DNA from: Vitreoscilla massiliensis
GTDB taxonomy: Bacteria; Pseudomonadota; Gammaproteobacteria; Burkholderiales; Neisseriaceae
Length of the DNA: 64,000 nt
Direction: 5' to 3'
Assembly: GCF_001457815.1 (NCBI RefSeq)
Contig: NZ_LN898219.1
Location: 62,001-126,000 of the forward strand
The stretch's first letter is position 1. Every line of letters starts with the position of its first letter. The notes beneath the pieces are model-generated. The model worked only from the letters and a program-made list of their open reading frames with translations, did no database searches and was not told where the DNA came from. Shown piece after piece: positions 51,772 through 59,907 of this stretch. Made by a program: the position numbers and the translations under genes.

Positions 51772-52598
51772 GCTTGTCCTTTATCATTACCTGCAATGAG
51801 GATTTTGTCCAACACGCAAGTGGGGAGTAAGTGTTTAAAAACTGTCATTATTTTTGTGGCTGTGGTAACGCGGTAGCGTGCTTTAGGGTGGGGGGCATTC
51901 AAAGCCTGTGTGCACACGGCAGCGCAATCTTCGCTGGAAATGGCGAACCGATTGGGTTTGCCTTCGCCGCGCAGACGTTGCAATAAATAGCGGTAATCGG
52001 CGTGGCTGCCTTGTTGCGGTACGTGCGCCAAAAATTGTTCCAAGGTATTGTGACGGAAGCGGGTTTTAATCGGGCCGGGCTGTAACAAGCTGACATGGAT
52101 GTCGGTGGCGGCCAATTCCAAACGCAAGGTATCGCACAAGCCTTCTAAGGCAAATTTGCTGCTGTTATACGGCGCACGCAGTGCCATGGCGGCAAAACCC
52201 AAGACGCTGGAATTGACCAAGATGCGGCCAAAGCCTTGTTCGCGAAACAGCGGCAACACATGCAAAATGCCATCCCAAGTGCCAAACACATTGGTGGCAA
52301 ATTGGGCTTTGACCGCCTCCAGCGGCACATCATCAACCGCGCCGTTTTGGCCGAAACCGGCATTGGCAAAAAAGGCGTCCAACACGCCGACATGCTCTTG
52401 AATGTAAGCGATGGCCGCCGCGTAATCGGCAGAAACGCGTACATCCACTTGCAAACATTCCAAGCCTTCGCTTTGTAAACGTGCCACATCGGCCGCTTGG
52501 CGGCAGCTGGCAATCACACGCCAGCCTTGATTATGGAGCAAATGGGCGGTGGCGTAGCCTATGCCGCTGGAACAGCCGGTAATGAAAATGGATTTCAT
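51768..52598 (-). CDS. SDR-family oxidoreductase
   Basis: Classical short-chain dehydrogenase/reductase of 276 aa. The Rossmann motif is ITGCSSGIGYATAHLL (residues about 7-22), FFANAGFGQNGAV is the NNAG-like motif and the active-site Ser-Tyr-Lys is SSVLGFAAMALRAPYNSSKFALEG. Substrate is unknown; it resembles YdfG/YbbO-type enzymes that reduce lipids, retinoids or other aldehydes. The start at 52598 was chosen for the Rossmann strand; the upstream extension of 23 codons has no matching ribosome site. It is cotranslated with maf (ATGA). Confidence 0.88.
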   Translation of the reverse strand: MKSIFITGCSSGIGYATAHLLHNQGWRVIASCRQAADVARLQSEGLECLQVDVRVSADYAAAIAYIQEHVGVLDAFFANAGFGQNGAVDDVPLEAVKAQFATNVFGTWDGILHVLPLFREQGFGRILVNSSVLGFAAMALRAPYNSSKFALEGLCDTLRLELAATDIHVSLLQPGPIKTRFRHNTLEQFLAHVPQQGSHADYRYLLQRLRGEGKPNRFAISSEDCAAVCTQALNAPHPKARYRVTTATKIMTVFKHLLPTCVLDKILIAGNDKGQA

Positions 52599-52678
52599 GT
52601 TGATGCCCAAAAAATTCAATCCCGATATAATAACACGCTCATGTGGCGCACCGATGCGGCCTGTCATTAGGAGTTTTG

Positions 52679-52978
52679 ATGAAATCGTGGTTTAACCCAT
52701 CTCCCACCCAAAACCGTGCTCGGGCTTGGCGCTTTGCCAAAAGCCTGCGCGATGCCCAAGCCTATCCGTGGCGTGCGGAAGAAGTCGCGCTGGCGGAGCA
52801 ATTCATCGCCGAAAGTCTGGATGCGGCGGCATATCGGGCGGCAGTTTATGCCTTAACCGATTGGCACAACATCAAAGACCGCGCCGATTTTGGTGGTTAC
52901 AGTAAAGCTGAGCGCGATTACCGTGCCGACATCATCGCCACCATGGAAATCACCATCGCCCAAAGTGAGAAAAAATGA
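52679..52978 (+). CDS. Uncharacterised small protein upstream of a YqaA-like membrane gene
   Basis: 99 residues, soluble, mostly helical, with conserved-looking Trp and basic residues (MKSWFNPSPTQNRARAWRFA, AYRAAVYALTDWHNIKDRADFGG). The ribosome site TAGGAG seven bases before ATG 52679 is strong, and it overlaps the next gene by four bases (ATGA). I do not recognise the family. Confidence 0.75.
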   Translation: MKSWFNPSPTQNRARAWRFAKSLRDAQAYPWRAEEVALAEQFIAESLDAAAYRAAVYALTDWHNIKDRADFGGYSKAERDYRADIIATMEITIAQSEKK

Positions 52979-53391
52979 CCGAGTTGTGGTGGCAATGGTT
53001 GGGTTTGTGGTTTTCGGCCTTCAGTTCGGCCACCATCTTGCCCGGCACTTCTGATGTGGTGTTGGTGACGATGGTGAATGCACATCCGCAGTGGTGGGCA
53101 TGGGCGTGGTTGGTGGCGACTGTGGGCAATGGCATGGGTGGATTCGCTTCATATTGGATGGGGCGCTTGTTGCCAAATAAATACAAAGCACCGTCGAAAA
53201 TGATCGGTTGGTTACACCGTTATGGTTATTGGGCCTTGCTGATGTCGTGGGTGCCATTTATTGGCGACGGTTTGGCGATTGCGGCAGGTTGGTTGCGATT
53301 GAATGTGTATTTAAGCACTTTAATGTTGGTCATCGGCAAATTTGCGCGTTACGGCGTGCTCATTTTTGGTACACTGCAAATTATTGCATGA
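52975..53391 (+). CDS. YqaA/DedA-like inner-membrane protein
   Basis: A 138-residue protein with about four membrane helices, matching the short YqaA branch of the VTT/DedA superfamily: SATILPGTSDVVLVTMV (re-entrant loop), ATVGNGMGGFASYWMGRLLP and WVPFIGDGLAIAAGWLRLN, which carry the conserved Gly and Pro-Gly motifs. DedA proteins help maintain membrane lipid flipping and proton homeostasis; the role of this branch is unknown. Fourth-base overlap with the preceding gene. Confidence 0.88.
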   Translation: MTELWWQWLGLWFSAFSSATILPGTSDVVLVTMVNAHPQWWAWAWLVATVGNGMGGFASYWMGRLLPNKYKAPSKMIGWLHRYGYWALLMSWVPFIGDGLAIAAGWLRLNVYLSTLMLVIGKFARYGVLIFGTLQIIA

Positions 53392-53394
53392 AAT

Positions 53395-53405
53395 GCGGCC
53401 TGTAA
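53395..53405 (+). repeat. DUS copy between yqaA-like gene and rsmA
   Basis: Exact GCGGCCTGTAA, unpaired, four bases after the yqaA-like stop and 28 before the rsmA start. Confidence 0.85.
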
Positions 53406-53432
53406 ACCTTACGCGCCGCCCAGAAGGAAGTT

Positions 53433-54221
53433 ATGGCAGAACACAAAGCCCGCAAGCGTTTTGGGCAGAATTTTTTACAAGACACACGCATTATTAACGA
53501 CATTGTCGACGCGGTTCGCCCTGAGCCCGATGATGTGGTGATAGAGATTGGCCCCGGTTTGGCCGCGATTACCGAACCATTGGCACGCAACTTAAAACAA
53601 TTGCACGTGGTGGAAATCGACCGTGATATTATTGCGCGCTTAAAGCGTTTGCCGTTTGCGGGCAAATTGGTGATACACGAGGGCGATGTGTTGCAATTGG
53701 ATTTTCGCAGCATCCCCGGCATGAAGAAAATTGTCGGTAATTTGCCTTACAATATTTCGACACCGTTGTTGTTTGAATTGGTGGAAGTGGCCGACGAAGT
53801 GGTCGACATGCATTTCATGCTGCAAAAAGAAGTGGTAGAGCGCATGGTGGCCGAGCCTAAAACCAATGATTACGGTCGCTTGAGCGTGGTGTTGCAGTAT
53901 TATTTCGAGATGGAAAAAATCCTCGATGTGCCACCAGAATCGTTTGATCCTGCGCCCAAAGTGGATTCTGCCGTCATCCGCATGATACCGAATTCAGGCC
54001 GCATCGGTGTGGCAGACGATTTTGCGCAGTTGAGCCGCTTGTTGCAACATGCGTTTCAACAGCGCCGCAAAACCTTACGCAATAATTTAAAACAATGGGT
54101 CAGTGATGAGGATTTTGCTGCGGTGGGCATAGAACCTACCTTGCGTGCCGAACACGTTGCCCCAGAACAATACGTACAATTAAGTAACCACTTGCTGCGC
54201 CAAGGCGTGGCAATAGATTGA
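53433..54221 (+). CDS. rsmA: 16S rRNA (adenine1518/1519-N6) dimethyltransferase RsmA (KsgA)
   Basis: Methylates two adenosines in the 3' hairpin of 16S rRNA. The 262-residue protein has the SAM-binding FLQDTRIINDIVDAVR and VVIEIGPGLAAITEPLAR, the KHIRF-like KIVGNLPYNISTPLLFELV with the NLPY catalytic motif and MLQKEVVERMVAEP. AAGGAAG precedes the ATG. Confidence 0.97.
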   Translation: MAEHKARKRFGQNFLQDTRIINDIVDAVRPEPDDVVIEIGPGLAAITEPLARNLKQLHVVEIDRDIIARLKRLPFAGKLVIHEGDVLQLDFRSIPGMKKIVGNLPYNISTPLLFELVEVADEVVDMHFMLQKEVVERMVAEPKTNDYGRLSVVLQYYFEMEKILDVPPESFDPAPKVDSAVIRMIPNSGRIGVADDFAQLSRLLQHAFQQRRKTLRNNLKQWVSDEDFAAVGIEPTLRAEHVAPEQYVQLSNHLLRQGVAID

Positions 54222-54235
54222 TGACAGGATGAGCC

Positions 54236-54976
54236 ATGGCCAATGAAATGATCCGTTTTGAAAATGTACACAAATGGTTTAAAGATTTACACGTCATCAA
54301 TGGTGTGAATCTGGACATCGCCAAAGGCGAAGTGGTGGTGGTGTGTGGCCCCTCCGGTTCAGGCAAATCAACGCTGATACGCACGGTTAACCAATTGGAG
54401 TCCATCCAAGAAGGCAATATTTACGTGGATGGCGTGTGCGTGAACGACCACAAAACCAATTTGAACAAATTGCGTGCTGAAGTGGGTTTTGTGTTCCAAA
54501 GCTTCAATTTGTACCCACACTTAACCGCCATCGAAAACATCATGTTGTCTCCGATGAAAGTGAAAAATATGAGCTCAGCCGAAGCCAAAACCTTGGGCAT
54601 GAGCTTGTTGGAGAAAGTTGGCTTGGCGCACAAAGCCGAATCGTATCCTAGCCAATTGTCAGGTGGTCAGCAGCAACGTGTGGCGATTGCCCGCGGTTTG
54701 GCGATGCAGCCCAAAGTGATGTTGTTTGACGAACCGACTTCGGCACTCGACCCTGAAATGGTGGGTGAAGTGTTGAAAGTGATGAAAGATTTGGCCATGA
54801 CCGGCATGACCATGATGTGTGTGACCCATGAAATGGGTTTTGCACGCGAAGTGGCCGACCGTGTGGTGTTTGTCGACCAAGGTGAAATCATTGAGGCAGC
54901 GAAGCCAGAAGAGTTCTTTACCAATCCGAAACACGACCGTGCCAAACAATTCTTAAGCCAATTGCGCGCACATTGA
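54236..54976 (+). CDS. Polar amino acid ABC transporter ATP-binding protein (GlnQ-like)
   Basis: ATPase subunit of a polar amino acid importer (PAAT family). The 246-residue protein has Walker A GPSGSGKSTLIR, the Q-loop LVFQSFNLYPHLT-type VFQSFNLYPHLTAIENI, the signature LSGGQQQRVAIARGL and Walker B VMLFDEPTSALDPEM; the C-terminal tail (FFTNPKHDRAKQFLSQL) is family-typical. No permease or binding protein gene is adjacent, so its partners lie elsewhere. CAGGAT precedes the ATG, 14 bases after rsmA. Confidence 0.92.
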   Translation: MANEMIRFENVHKWFKDLHVINGVNLDIAKGEVVVVCGPSGSGKSTLIRTVNQLESIQEGNIYVDGVCVNDHKTNLNKLRAEVGFVFQSFNLYPHLTAIENIMLSPMKVKNMSSAEAKTLGMSLLEKVGLAHKAESYPSQLSGGQQQRVAIARGLAMQPKVMLFDEPTSALDPEMVGEVLKVMKDLAMTGMTMMCVTHEMGFAREVADRVVFVDQGEIIEAAKPEEFFTNPKHDRAKQFLSQLRAH

Positions 54977-54992
54977 TACGCAGCAAGACTAA

Positions 54993-55017
54993 GGCGTCCT
55001 GTAATTTACAGGACGCC
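54993..55017 (+). terminator. Hairpin after the ABC ATPase gene, DUS variant with compensated arms
   Basis: GGCGTCCTGTAA and TTACAGGACGCC: relative to the DUS, the fourth base of the core changed G to T in one arm and C to A in the other, so the pairing is retained. The stem therefore looks maintained as a terminator although the DUS is spoiled. Followed by CTTATTATT. Confidence 0.75.
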
Positions 55018-55050
55018 CTTATTATTTGAAAGCAGCAAAGGAGTGGGGCA

Positions 55051-55896
55051 GTGGCGGTAGACCATTACGAAAATTTTCCAGTGGGTTCGGTATTGGTGCC
55101 GCGCCGTTTGCGCAAACCGATACACGCGATTTATGCCTTTGCCCGCACTGCCGATGATTATGCCGATGAAGGCGATGCCGACAATGAGCAGCGTTTGGCA
55201 CAATTGCAGGCTTTATCGGATGAGTTGGGTTTGATTGAACAAGGCAAGCGGCCTGTAACGCTGTTGATGCAGCGTTTGCAAGACGAGGCGATTGCGCCGT
55301 TTGCCTTGCCGACACAATTGTTTGAGGACTTGTTGTCGGCGTTTCGCCAAGATGTGGTGCAAAAACGCTATCAAGAATTTGCTGGCTTGGTTGACTATTC
55401 GCGTCGTTCTGCCAATCCGGTTGGGCGTTTGCTCTTGTGTTTGTATGGCGTGAACGATGCCAAGTCTTTGGCGCAAAGCGATGGCATTTGCACGGCTTTA
55501 CAATTGATTAATTTTTGGCAAGATGTGGCGGTGGATTGGCGCAAAGACCGTGTTTATCTGCCTTTGCAAGACATGGCCAAGTTTGGTGTCAGTGAAATGG
55601 ACATTGCAACGCAGCGTTTAACACCTGAATTCAAGCGCTTGATGGCCTATGAATGTGAAAAAGCGTTTAAAATGCTGCAGGCTGGCTCGGGGCTGGTGCA
55701 CCAATTACCGGGTCGTTTGGCCTGGGAATTGCGCTTAATCGTGTTGGGCGGACAGCGCATCTTGCAAAAATTGGATGAGGTGGGCTATGACGTGTTCACA
55801 CAGCGGCCTGAACTCGGTCGCAAAGACTGGTGGTGGATGTTGAAACAATTGTTCAAGCCGCAGGCCAAGCAACAAGCTGGTTGTCAGCGTTCTTGA
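55051..55896 (+). CDS. hpnC: Squalene/phytoene synthase family protein (HpnC-like)
   Basis: Condenses farnesyl diphosphate units or converts the presqualene intermediate. The 281-residue protein has the first Asp-rich motif DDYADE (about 37-42) and the second in NFWQDVAVDWRKDRVYLP (about 155). The start is GTG 55051, preceded by AAAGGAG. hpnD, hpnE and shc (hopanoid genes) are not in the window, so the route it serves is unknown. Name HpnC is by resemblance to isolated Neisseriaceae homologs and by the first motif; HpnD-type activity cannot be excluded. One DUS inside (55248-55258). Confidence 0.85.
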   Translation: MAVDHYENFPVGSVLVPRRLRKPIHAIYAFARTADDYADEGDADNEQRLAQLQALSDELGLIEQGKRPVTLLMQRLQDEAIAPFALPTQLFEDLLSAFRQDVVQKRYQEFAGLVDYSRRSANPVGRLLLCLYGVNDAKSLAQSDGICTALQLINFWQDVAVDWRKDRVYLPLQDMAKFGVSEMDIATQRLTPEFKRLMAYECEKAFKMLQAGSGLVHQLPGRLAWELRLIVLGGQRILQKLDEVGYDVFTQRPELGRKDWWWMLKQLFKPQAKQQAGCQRS

Positions 55897-55901
55897 AGAA
55901 A

Positions 55902-55912
55902 GCGGCCTGTAA
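55902..55912 (+). repeat. DUS copy directly in front of a start codon
   Basis: Exact GCGGCCTGTAA ending on the base before ATG 55913, in the place where a ribosome binding site would be expected. Confidence 0.88.
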
Positions 55913-56251
55913 ATGTCCAAATTATTGCCCAATGACACGATTGAGGAAGTGCGTACACCGTTAAAGCCAGCGCCGTTGTGGCCGTTGATATTGTTGATTA
56001 TCGCGACGGTGGCGACTTTGGTGTTTACTGCTTTGCAATTGCCGCTGTTGGACAAATGGCCGTTATACGGACTGACTTTGTGGACGATGGCCTTGTTTTG
56101 CTATGCGCACCGCATGGTGTATTTTTATTATTTGCGCAAAGCCAAAAAATGGGTGTATGTGGTGGCTATGCCTGGTGTGTTGGTTTTGTATCCGAGTTTA
56201 TTCATGTGTTTATTGTTTGTCGCGGCGATGGAGCAAGCGCTGCGGCATTAG
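55913..56251 (+). CDS. Small integral membrane protein, unknown function
   Basis: 112 residues with a short cytoplasmic tail (MSKLLPNDTIEEVRTPLK) and about three hydrophobic helices (PLILLIIATVATLVFTALQL, LYGLTLWTMALFCYAHRM, YVVAMPGVLVLYPSLFMCLL). The ATG follows immediately after a DUS and has no normal ribosome site, so its translation may be weak or coupled to hpnC. A second membrane protein gene follows 23 bases later. Confidence 0.72.
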   Translation: MSKLLPNDTIEEVRTPLKPAPLWPLILLIIATVATLVFTALQLPLLDKWPLYGLTLWTMALFCYAHRMVYFYYLRKAKKWVYVVAMPGVLVLYPSLFMCLLFVAAMEQALRH

Positions 56252-56274
56252 TTTTGGCAGCAAGAGGAATGGTC

Positions 56275-56556
56275 ATGGGTGTGTATATTTTGTGGTTTTT
56301 ATTGTGTATTTTGGGCATAGGTCTGTGCATTTTGACTTTGATTACGGCCAATCAGCGCATGCCTAAGGTGCAAGGCGTGTGTTTGTTGGCGGGTGTGGTG
56401 TTGTTGTTGTCGACTTTAGGCTTGAGCGTGTACGACATCCAAACCAAGCCTGAATTGGACACGTATTTCATGGGCATGCAGGTATTGCCGCTGGTGATGT
56501 ACGCTTGGATAGGCTATTTTGCCAGCAAGCAATTGCGCCGCTTTAAAACCGCTTGA
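56275..56556 (+). CDS. Small membrane protein, unknown function
   Basis: 93 residues with two to three membrane helices (VYILWFLLCILGIGLCILTL, VCLLAGVVLLLSTLGLSVY, VLPLVMYAWIGYFA). AGAGGA lies six bases before ATG 56275. It is in an operon-like spacing with the preceding membrane protein gene and is likely its partner. No family recognised. Confidence 0.7.
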   Translation: MGVYILWFLLCILGIGLCILTLITANQRMPKVQGVCLLAGVVLLLSTLGLSVYDIQTKPELDTYFMGMQVLPLVMYAWIGYFASKQLRRFKTA

Positions 56557-56573
56557 GTGTTATTTAAATACAC

Positions 56574-56612
56574 TTACAGGCCGCTTTCTGCAAATGCGAA
56601 AGCGGCCTGTAA
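56574..56612. terminator. Bidirectional hairpin of two outward DUS copies
   Basis: Two exact DUS copies in outward orientation, extended to 15 paired bases per arm (TTACAGGCCGCTTTC with GAAAGCGGCCTGTAA) and a nine-base loop. It lies between convergent genes. Confidence 0.8.
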
Positions 56613-56635
56613 ATATCTGTCGCTCTGAATTGGGC

Positions 56636-56854
56636 TTATTCGTCTGCGCTTGAGTCTGCTTTCGATTCGGCCGCGTGTTTGTCGTGGTCTTTTTTGTCAT
56701 CGCCATCGGGTATGACCGCGCCCACAACCGCTGCCGTGCCTTTGACCGTGTATTTGCCCACGGTATACACCGCTTTGACTGGCACCGTCACCAATTTGTA
56801 CACACAGCCTTGCAACATCAGGCAGCAACCGAGGATTAACAACGTGGCACGCAT
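56636..56854 (-). CDS. Small lipoprotein, unknown function
   Basis: 72 residues: lipoprotein signal with lipobox LQGC (Cys about residue 17), followed by VYKLVTVPVKAVYTVGKYTVKG and a charged, Asp/Lys-rich C-terminal tail (about 50-72). The mature segment resembles the short family of lipoproteins that repeat VKAVYTVGKYTVKGTAA-like hydrophobic units; function is unknown. Confidence 0.78.
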   Translation of the reverse strand: MRATLLILGCCLMLQGCVYKLVTVPVKAVYTVGKYTVKGTAAVVGAVIPDGDDKKDHDKHAAESKADSSADE

Positions 56855-56932
56855 GGGTGCATCCTTGCAAAGAAAAGCGCATTATCGCTGATTTTGTACA
56901 GTCTGACTGTATTTGCAGGGATGATGGCGCAT

Positions 56933-56956
56933 AAAAAACCGCTGCAGCGCAGCGGT
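56933..56956 (-). terminator. Intrinsic terminator of fxsA
   Basis: ACCGCTGC-GCT-GCAGCGGT followed by five T on the minus strand, 14 bases beyond the fxsA stop. Confidence 0.9.
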
Positions 56957-56969
56957 GATTGGCAAGGTC

Positions 56970-57431
56970 TTAGTTATCGATTTTTTCCACCCGTTTGAGC
57001 TCGGGCTGTACCTCATTGAAATCGCCTTCGATGATGTCACCCTCTTGGTCTTGCTGCTGACGGCGTTGTTGGTAAGCCTGTTGGGTATACGCAGCGGTAA
57101 TGCCGGTTTTTGGGCCGCCTTTTAAGGGCAACATCAAACCGGCGGCAAACACGGTAGACACAAAGCCGGGGCTTAATAACATCAAACCGGCCAAGATAAA
57201 GCGGATTGGCCACATCAATTGGTATAAAGACAGGCCTTGTTTGTTATGGCGCAAGGTTTCGCCTGCCATCAATACTTTGGAAAAACCGACGTTGCGCAGT
57301 AAGAACACGCCGAGGAAGAATTGCACAGCCATTAATACCAAAGTCCAGCCACCGAGCCATTGGCTCATGAGGACGATAGAAATGATTTCTGCTATGAAGA
57401 AGGCCGGAAACAACCAACCAAGGTAACGCAT
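56970..57431 (-). CDS. fxsA: FxsA family membrane protein
   Basis: Inner-membrane protein of the FxsA family, first known for relieving F exclusion of phage T7 in E. coli. From ATG 57431 (AGGA six bases ahead) it is 153 aa with the family core: FPAFFIAEIISIVLMSQWLGGWT, ETLRHNKQGLSLYQLMWPIRFILAGLMLLSPGFV and PGFVSTVFAAGLMLPL, then a charged tail. An upstream ATG at 57449 is less likely. True role is unknown. Confidence 0.92.
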   Translation of the reverse strand: MRYLGWLFPAFFIAEIISIVLMSQWLGGWTLVLMAVQFFLGVFLLRNVGFSKVLMAGETLRHNKQGLSLYQLMWPIRFILAGLMLLSPGFVSTVFAAGLMLPLKGGPKTGITAAYTQQAYQQRRQQQDQEGDIIEGDFNEVQPELKRVEKIDN

Positions 57432-57496
57432 GCGTGTTCCTGTTTTCAAGTATTTAAGTGTCTGTTAAACATATAAGCAAGGTGGACATAATTCAA

Positions 57497-57507
57497 GCGG
57501 CCTGTAA
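57497..57507 (+). repeat. DUS copy, intergenic
   Basis: Exact GCGGCCTGTAA between asd and fxsA. Confidence 0.85.
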
Positions 57508-57630
57508 GTCAAATTAAGTAAACCAATGAGGTGGTATGGCGGTGAACAGCGGTGTATGGCTCAGAACAGAGTGTAAATGCGCAGAATCTGTGGGATAGAT
57601 GTTGGTTTTCTTCAAGGAGTGACACAAGGT

Positions 57631-57641
57631 TTACAGGCCGC
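57631..57641 (-). repeat. DUS copy, intergenic
   Basis: Exact GCGGCCTGTAA on the minus strand, 124 bases from the plus-strand copy. Confidence 0.85.
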
Positions 57642-57717
57642 TTGTGTGAGTGAAGTTGCGCAGGTATGGCTTGATGGCAGTCAACACAGTACACAGCTCA
57701 ATTAGGGCCCGTACCAT

Positions 57718-57749
57718 AAAAACAGCCTGAATCTGCAAGACTCAGGCTG
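57718..57749 (-). terminator. Intrinsic terminator of asd
   Basis: CAGCCTGA and TCAGGCTG pair around an 11-base loop; on the minus strand five T follow. It starts 22 bases beyond the asd stop and has no DUS. Confidence 0.88.
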
Positions 57750-57771
57750 CTGTTTATATCTGTGTGGATGC

Positions 57772-58893
57772 TTATTGGTCGAGGTTGCCCAAGATGATGC
57801 GCAACATGCGACGCAACGGCTCAGCCGCGCCCCACAACAATTGGTCGCCGACGGTAAACGCGGTGATGTATTCGCCGCCCATGCCCATTTTGCGGATGCG
57901 GCCAACGGGTACAGACAAAGTGCCAGTCACTTTGGCAGGGGTCAATTCTTCGATAGACGCTTGTTTTTCGTTAGGAACGACTTTAACCCAGTCATTCGCA
58001 CTGGCCAACAAGGCTTCGATTTCGGCCACTGACAAGTCTTTTTTCAATTTCAAGGTGATGGCTTGGCTGTGGCAACGCATGGCGCCCACGCGCACACACA
58101 AACCGTCAATCACGGTAGGGTTGGCAGTACGTCCCAAAATCTTATTGGTCTCCACGCCGCCTTTCCATTCTTCTTTTGATTGACCGTTGCCCAAATCGGC
58201 ATCAATCCAAGGAATCAAGCTGCCTGCCAAAGGCACGCCGAAGTTTTCTTTTGGATAGGCATCAGAGCGCAAGAAATCAGACACTTTGCGGTCTATGTCC
58301 AAAATCGCGCTGGCTGGATCGGCCAATTCCGCCGCCACTTCGCTTTCAATCGCGCCCATGCCGGCAATCAATTCGCGCATGTTTTTCGCACCCGCGCCAG
58401 AAGCCGCTTGGTAAGTCATGCTCGAAGCCCATTCGACCAAATCGTTTTGGAACAAGCCGCCCAAAGCCATCAACATCAACGACACGGTGCAATTGCCGCC
58501 GATGAAGTTTTTCACACCGTTTTGCAAGCCCGCATCAATCACATCGCGGTTAACTGGGTCCAAAATAATGATGGCGTCGTCTTTCATGCGCAAACTTGAA
58601 GCCGCGTCTATCCAATAGCCATTCCAACCGCTCGCGCGCAAAGGCTCAAACACCGCTTTGGTGTAATCGCCACCTTGGCAGGTGACGATGATGTCCATCT
58701 TGGCCAATTCGGTAATATTGTTGGCATCGAGCAATGTCTTTTCGGTTTGACCGAAGTCAGGTGCAGTGCCACCAATATTCGAGGTGGTAAAAAACACACT
58801 TTCAGGAATGTGTTTGAAATCTTGCTCTTCTTGCATGCGTTGCATCAAAACCGAACCAACCATGCCGCGCCAACCAACAAAACCTACTTTCAC
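57772..58893 (-). CDS. asd: Aspartate-semialdehyde dehydrogenase
   Basis: Reduces aspartyl phosphate to aspartate semialdehyde for lysine, threonine and methionine. The 373-residue protein opens with the NADP-binding MKVGFVGWRGMVGSVLMQRM; the active-site Cys is in IGGNCTVSLMLMALGG and the catalytic His is in MRCHSQAITLKLKK. Length and motifs match the gram-negative form. The start is GTG, with AAGGAG eight bases before it. Confidence 0.97.
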   Translation of the reverse strand: MKVGFVGWRGMVGSVLMQRMQEEQDFKHIPESVFFTTSNIGGTAPDFGQTEKTLLDANNITELAKMDIIVTCQGGDYTKAVFEPLRASGWNGYWIDAASSLRMKDDAIIILDPVNRDVIDAGLQNGVKNFIGGNCTVSLMLMALGGLFQNDLVEWASSMTYQAASGAGAKNMRELIAGMGAIESEVAAELADPASAILDIDRKVSDFLRSDAYPKENFGVPLAGSLIPWIDADLGNGQSKEEWKGGVETNKILGRTANPTVIDGLCVRVGAMRCHSQAITLKLKKDLSVAEIEALLASANDWVKVVPNEKQASIEELTPAKVTGTLSVPVGRIRKMGMGGEYITAFTVGDQLLWGAAEPLRRMLRIILGNLDQ

Positions 58894-59150
58894 AACGAGC
58901 TCCTTTTGCGGAAACGACTAAAAATCAATAGAAGTGAAAACTATAACCTAAAATCAGACACTGTATCAGTCTATTTGCGAAAAAAGTTTACAAATTATCG
59001 AATTGGCAAGTATGGCCGTCAGGGTTTTATGTAATTTTGCTATTTAACATGAATTAACTTAGAATGGTGTAAAAAATCGAGTATAAATTTTAATTTCTGC
59101 CGCACATCAAACCATAAACATTTTTTATCCCTCAATTCAGGAGTGAACAG

Positions 59151-59717
59151 ATGAACGATTTGAACAATGTATACCAATCCACACAGGTAGATTATGAGGA
59201 TGACGGTGGCGAAGAAATGGAATTGGCTACGCCAGGTAAACGCATTGCGGCTTATTTGATTAACTATCTCATTAGCTTGGTTGCGGCCGTGCCGTTAATC
59301 ATTGGTTTTTACCAAATGTACAAATCGTATGTCATTTCTGCCCAAGCAGGAGCGAGTGCACCCGATTTCAGCGGCGCTTCTATGGGCATGATTGGTTTGG
59401 GTTCGCTATTGGTGTTGGCTTATTACATTGTGCAAGCAGTTTTGATGAGCAAAAATGGTCAATCCATGGGCAAGCGCATCATGAAAATCAAAGTGGTGGA
59501 TGAAGATGGCGACAATCCGGGCTTTGTCAAAGTGGTGTTGATGCGTGAAGTAGTGCCTAATTTGGTATTGGCATTTGTAGGCATGATTCCATTCTTGGGA
59601 CCGATTGCACAAATTGGCTTTTGGGTGGCATGTTTGGTGATGTTGTTCTTGGTAGATCGCGATCGCCAAACCTTGCAAGACATGATCGCCAAGACTTATG
59701 TTGTGGATGCTGAATAA
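59151..59717 (+). CDS. RDD family membrane protein, copy 1
   Basis: 188 residues: an acidic N-terminal tail (MNDLNNVYQSTQVDYEDDGGEE), then the RDD signature region (ELATPGKRIAAYLINYLISL), about three to four membrane helices and the conserved QSMGKRIMKIKVV segment. Family members are small transport-associated membrane proteins of unknown function. CAGGAG precedes the ATG. It is followed 190 bases later by a paralog with the same domain order and the same ending (RQTLQDMIAKTYVV). Confidence 0.9.
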   Translation: MNDLNNVYQSTQVDYEDDGGEEMELATPGKRIAAYLINYLISLVAAVPLIIGFYQMYKSYVISAQAGASAPDFSGASMGMIGLGSLLVLAYYIVQAVLMSKNGQSMGKRIMKIKVVDEDGDNPGFVKVVLMREVVPNLVLAFVGMIPFLGPIAQIGFWVACLVMLFLVDRDRQTLQDMIAKTYVVDAE

Positions 59718-59735
59718 GTTGCAAATGAGATAAAA

Positions 59736-59766
59736 GCGGCCTGTAAACTGTTTACAGGCCGCTTTT
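59736..59766 (+). terminator. DUS-pair terminator between the RDD genes
   Basis: Exact DUS pair with a five-base loop followed by TTTT, 18 bases after the first RDD gene. The tandem copies are therefore probably transcribed separately. Confidence 0.86.
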
Positions 59767-59907
59767 GCATAGTCATAGGGTATTTAAGTTGTTTGAACAT
59801 AAAATCTGAGAGCGGTGTGCCGTTGAGGGGATGGCATGGCGCAACAGAATCAGCCTACTGGCAGTATATGGTGTAGTTATGGTGGGCATACATAAAGGGA
59901 AAACGAG

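Larger units (their letters stand above)
57450..57717. other. Non-coding stretch between asd and fxsA
   Basis: Two unpaired DUS copies in opposite orientation (57497-57507 plus, 57631-57641 minus) frame an otherwise featureless 268-base stretch. No convincing gene. Confidence 0.5.
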
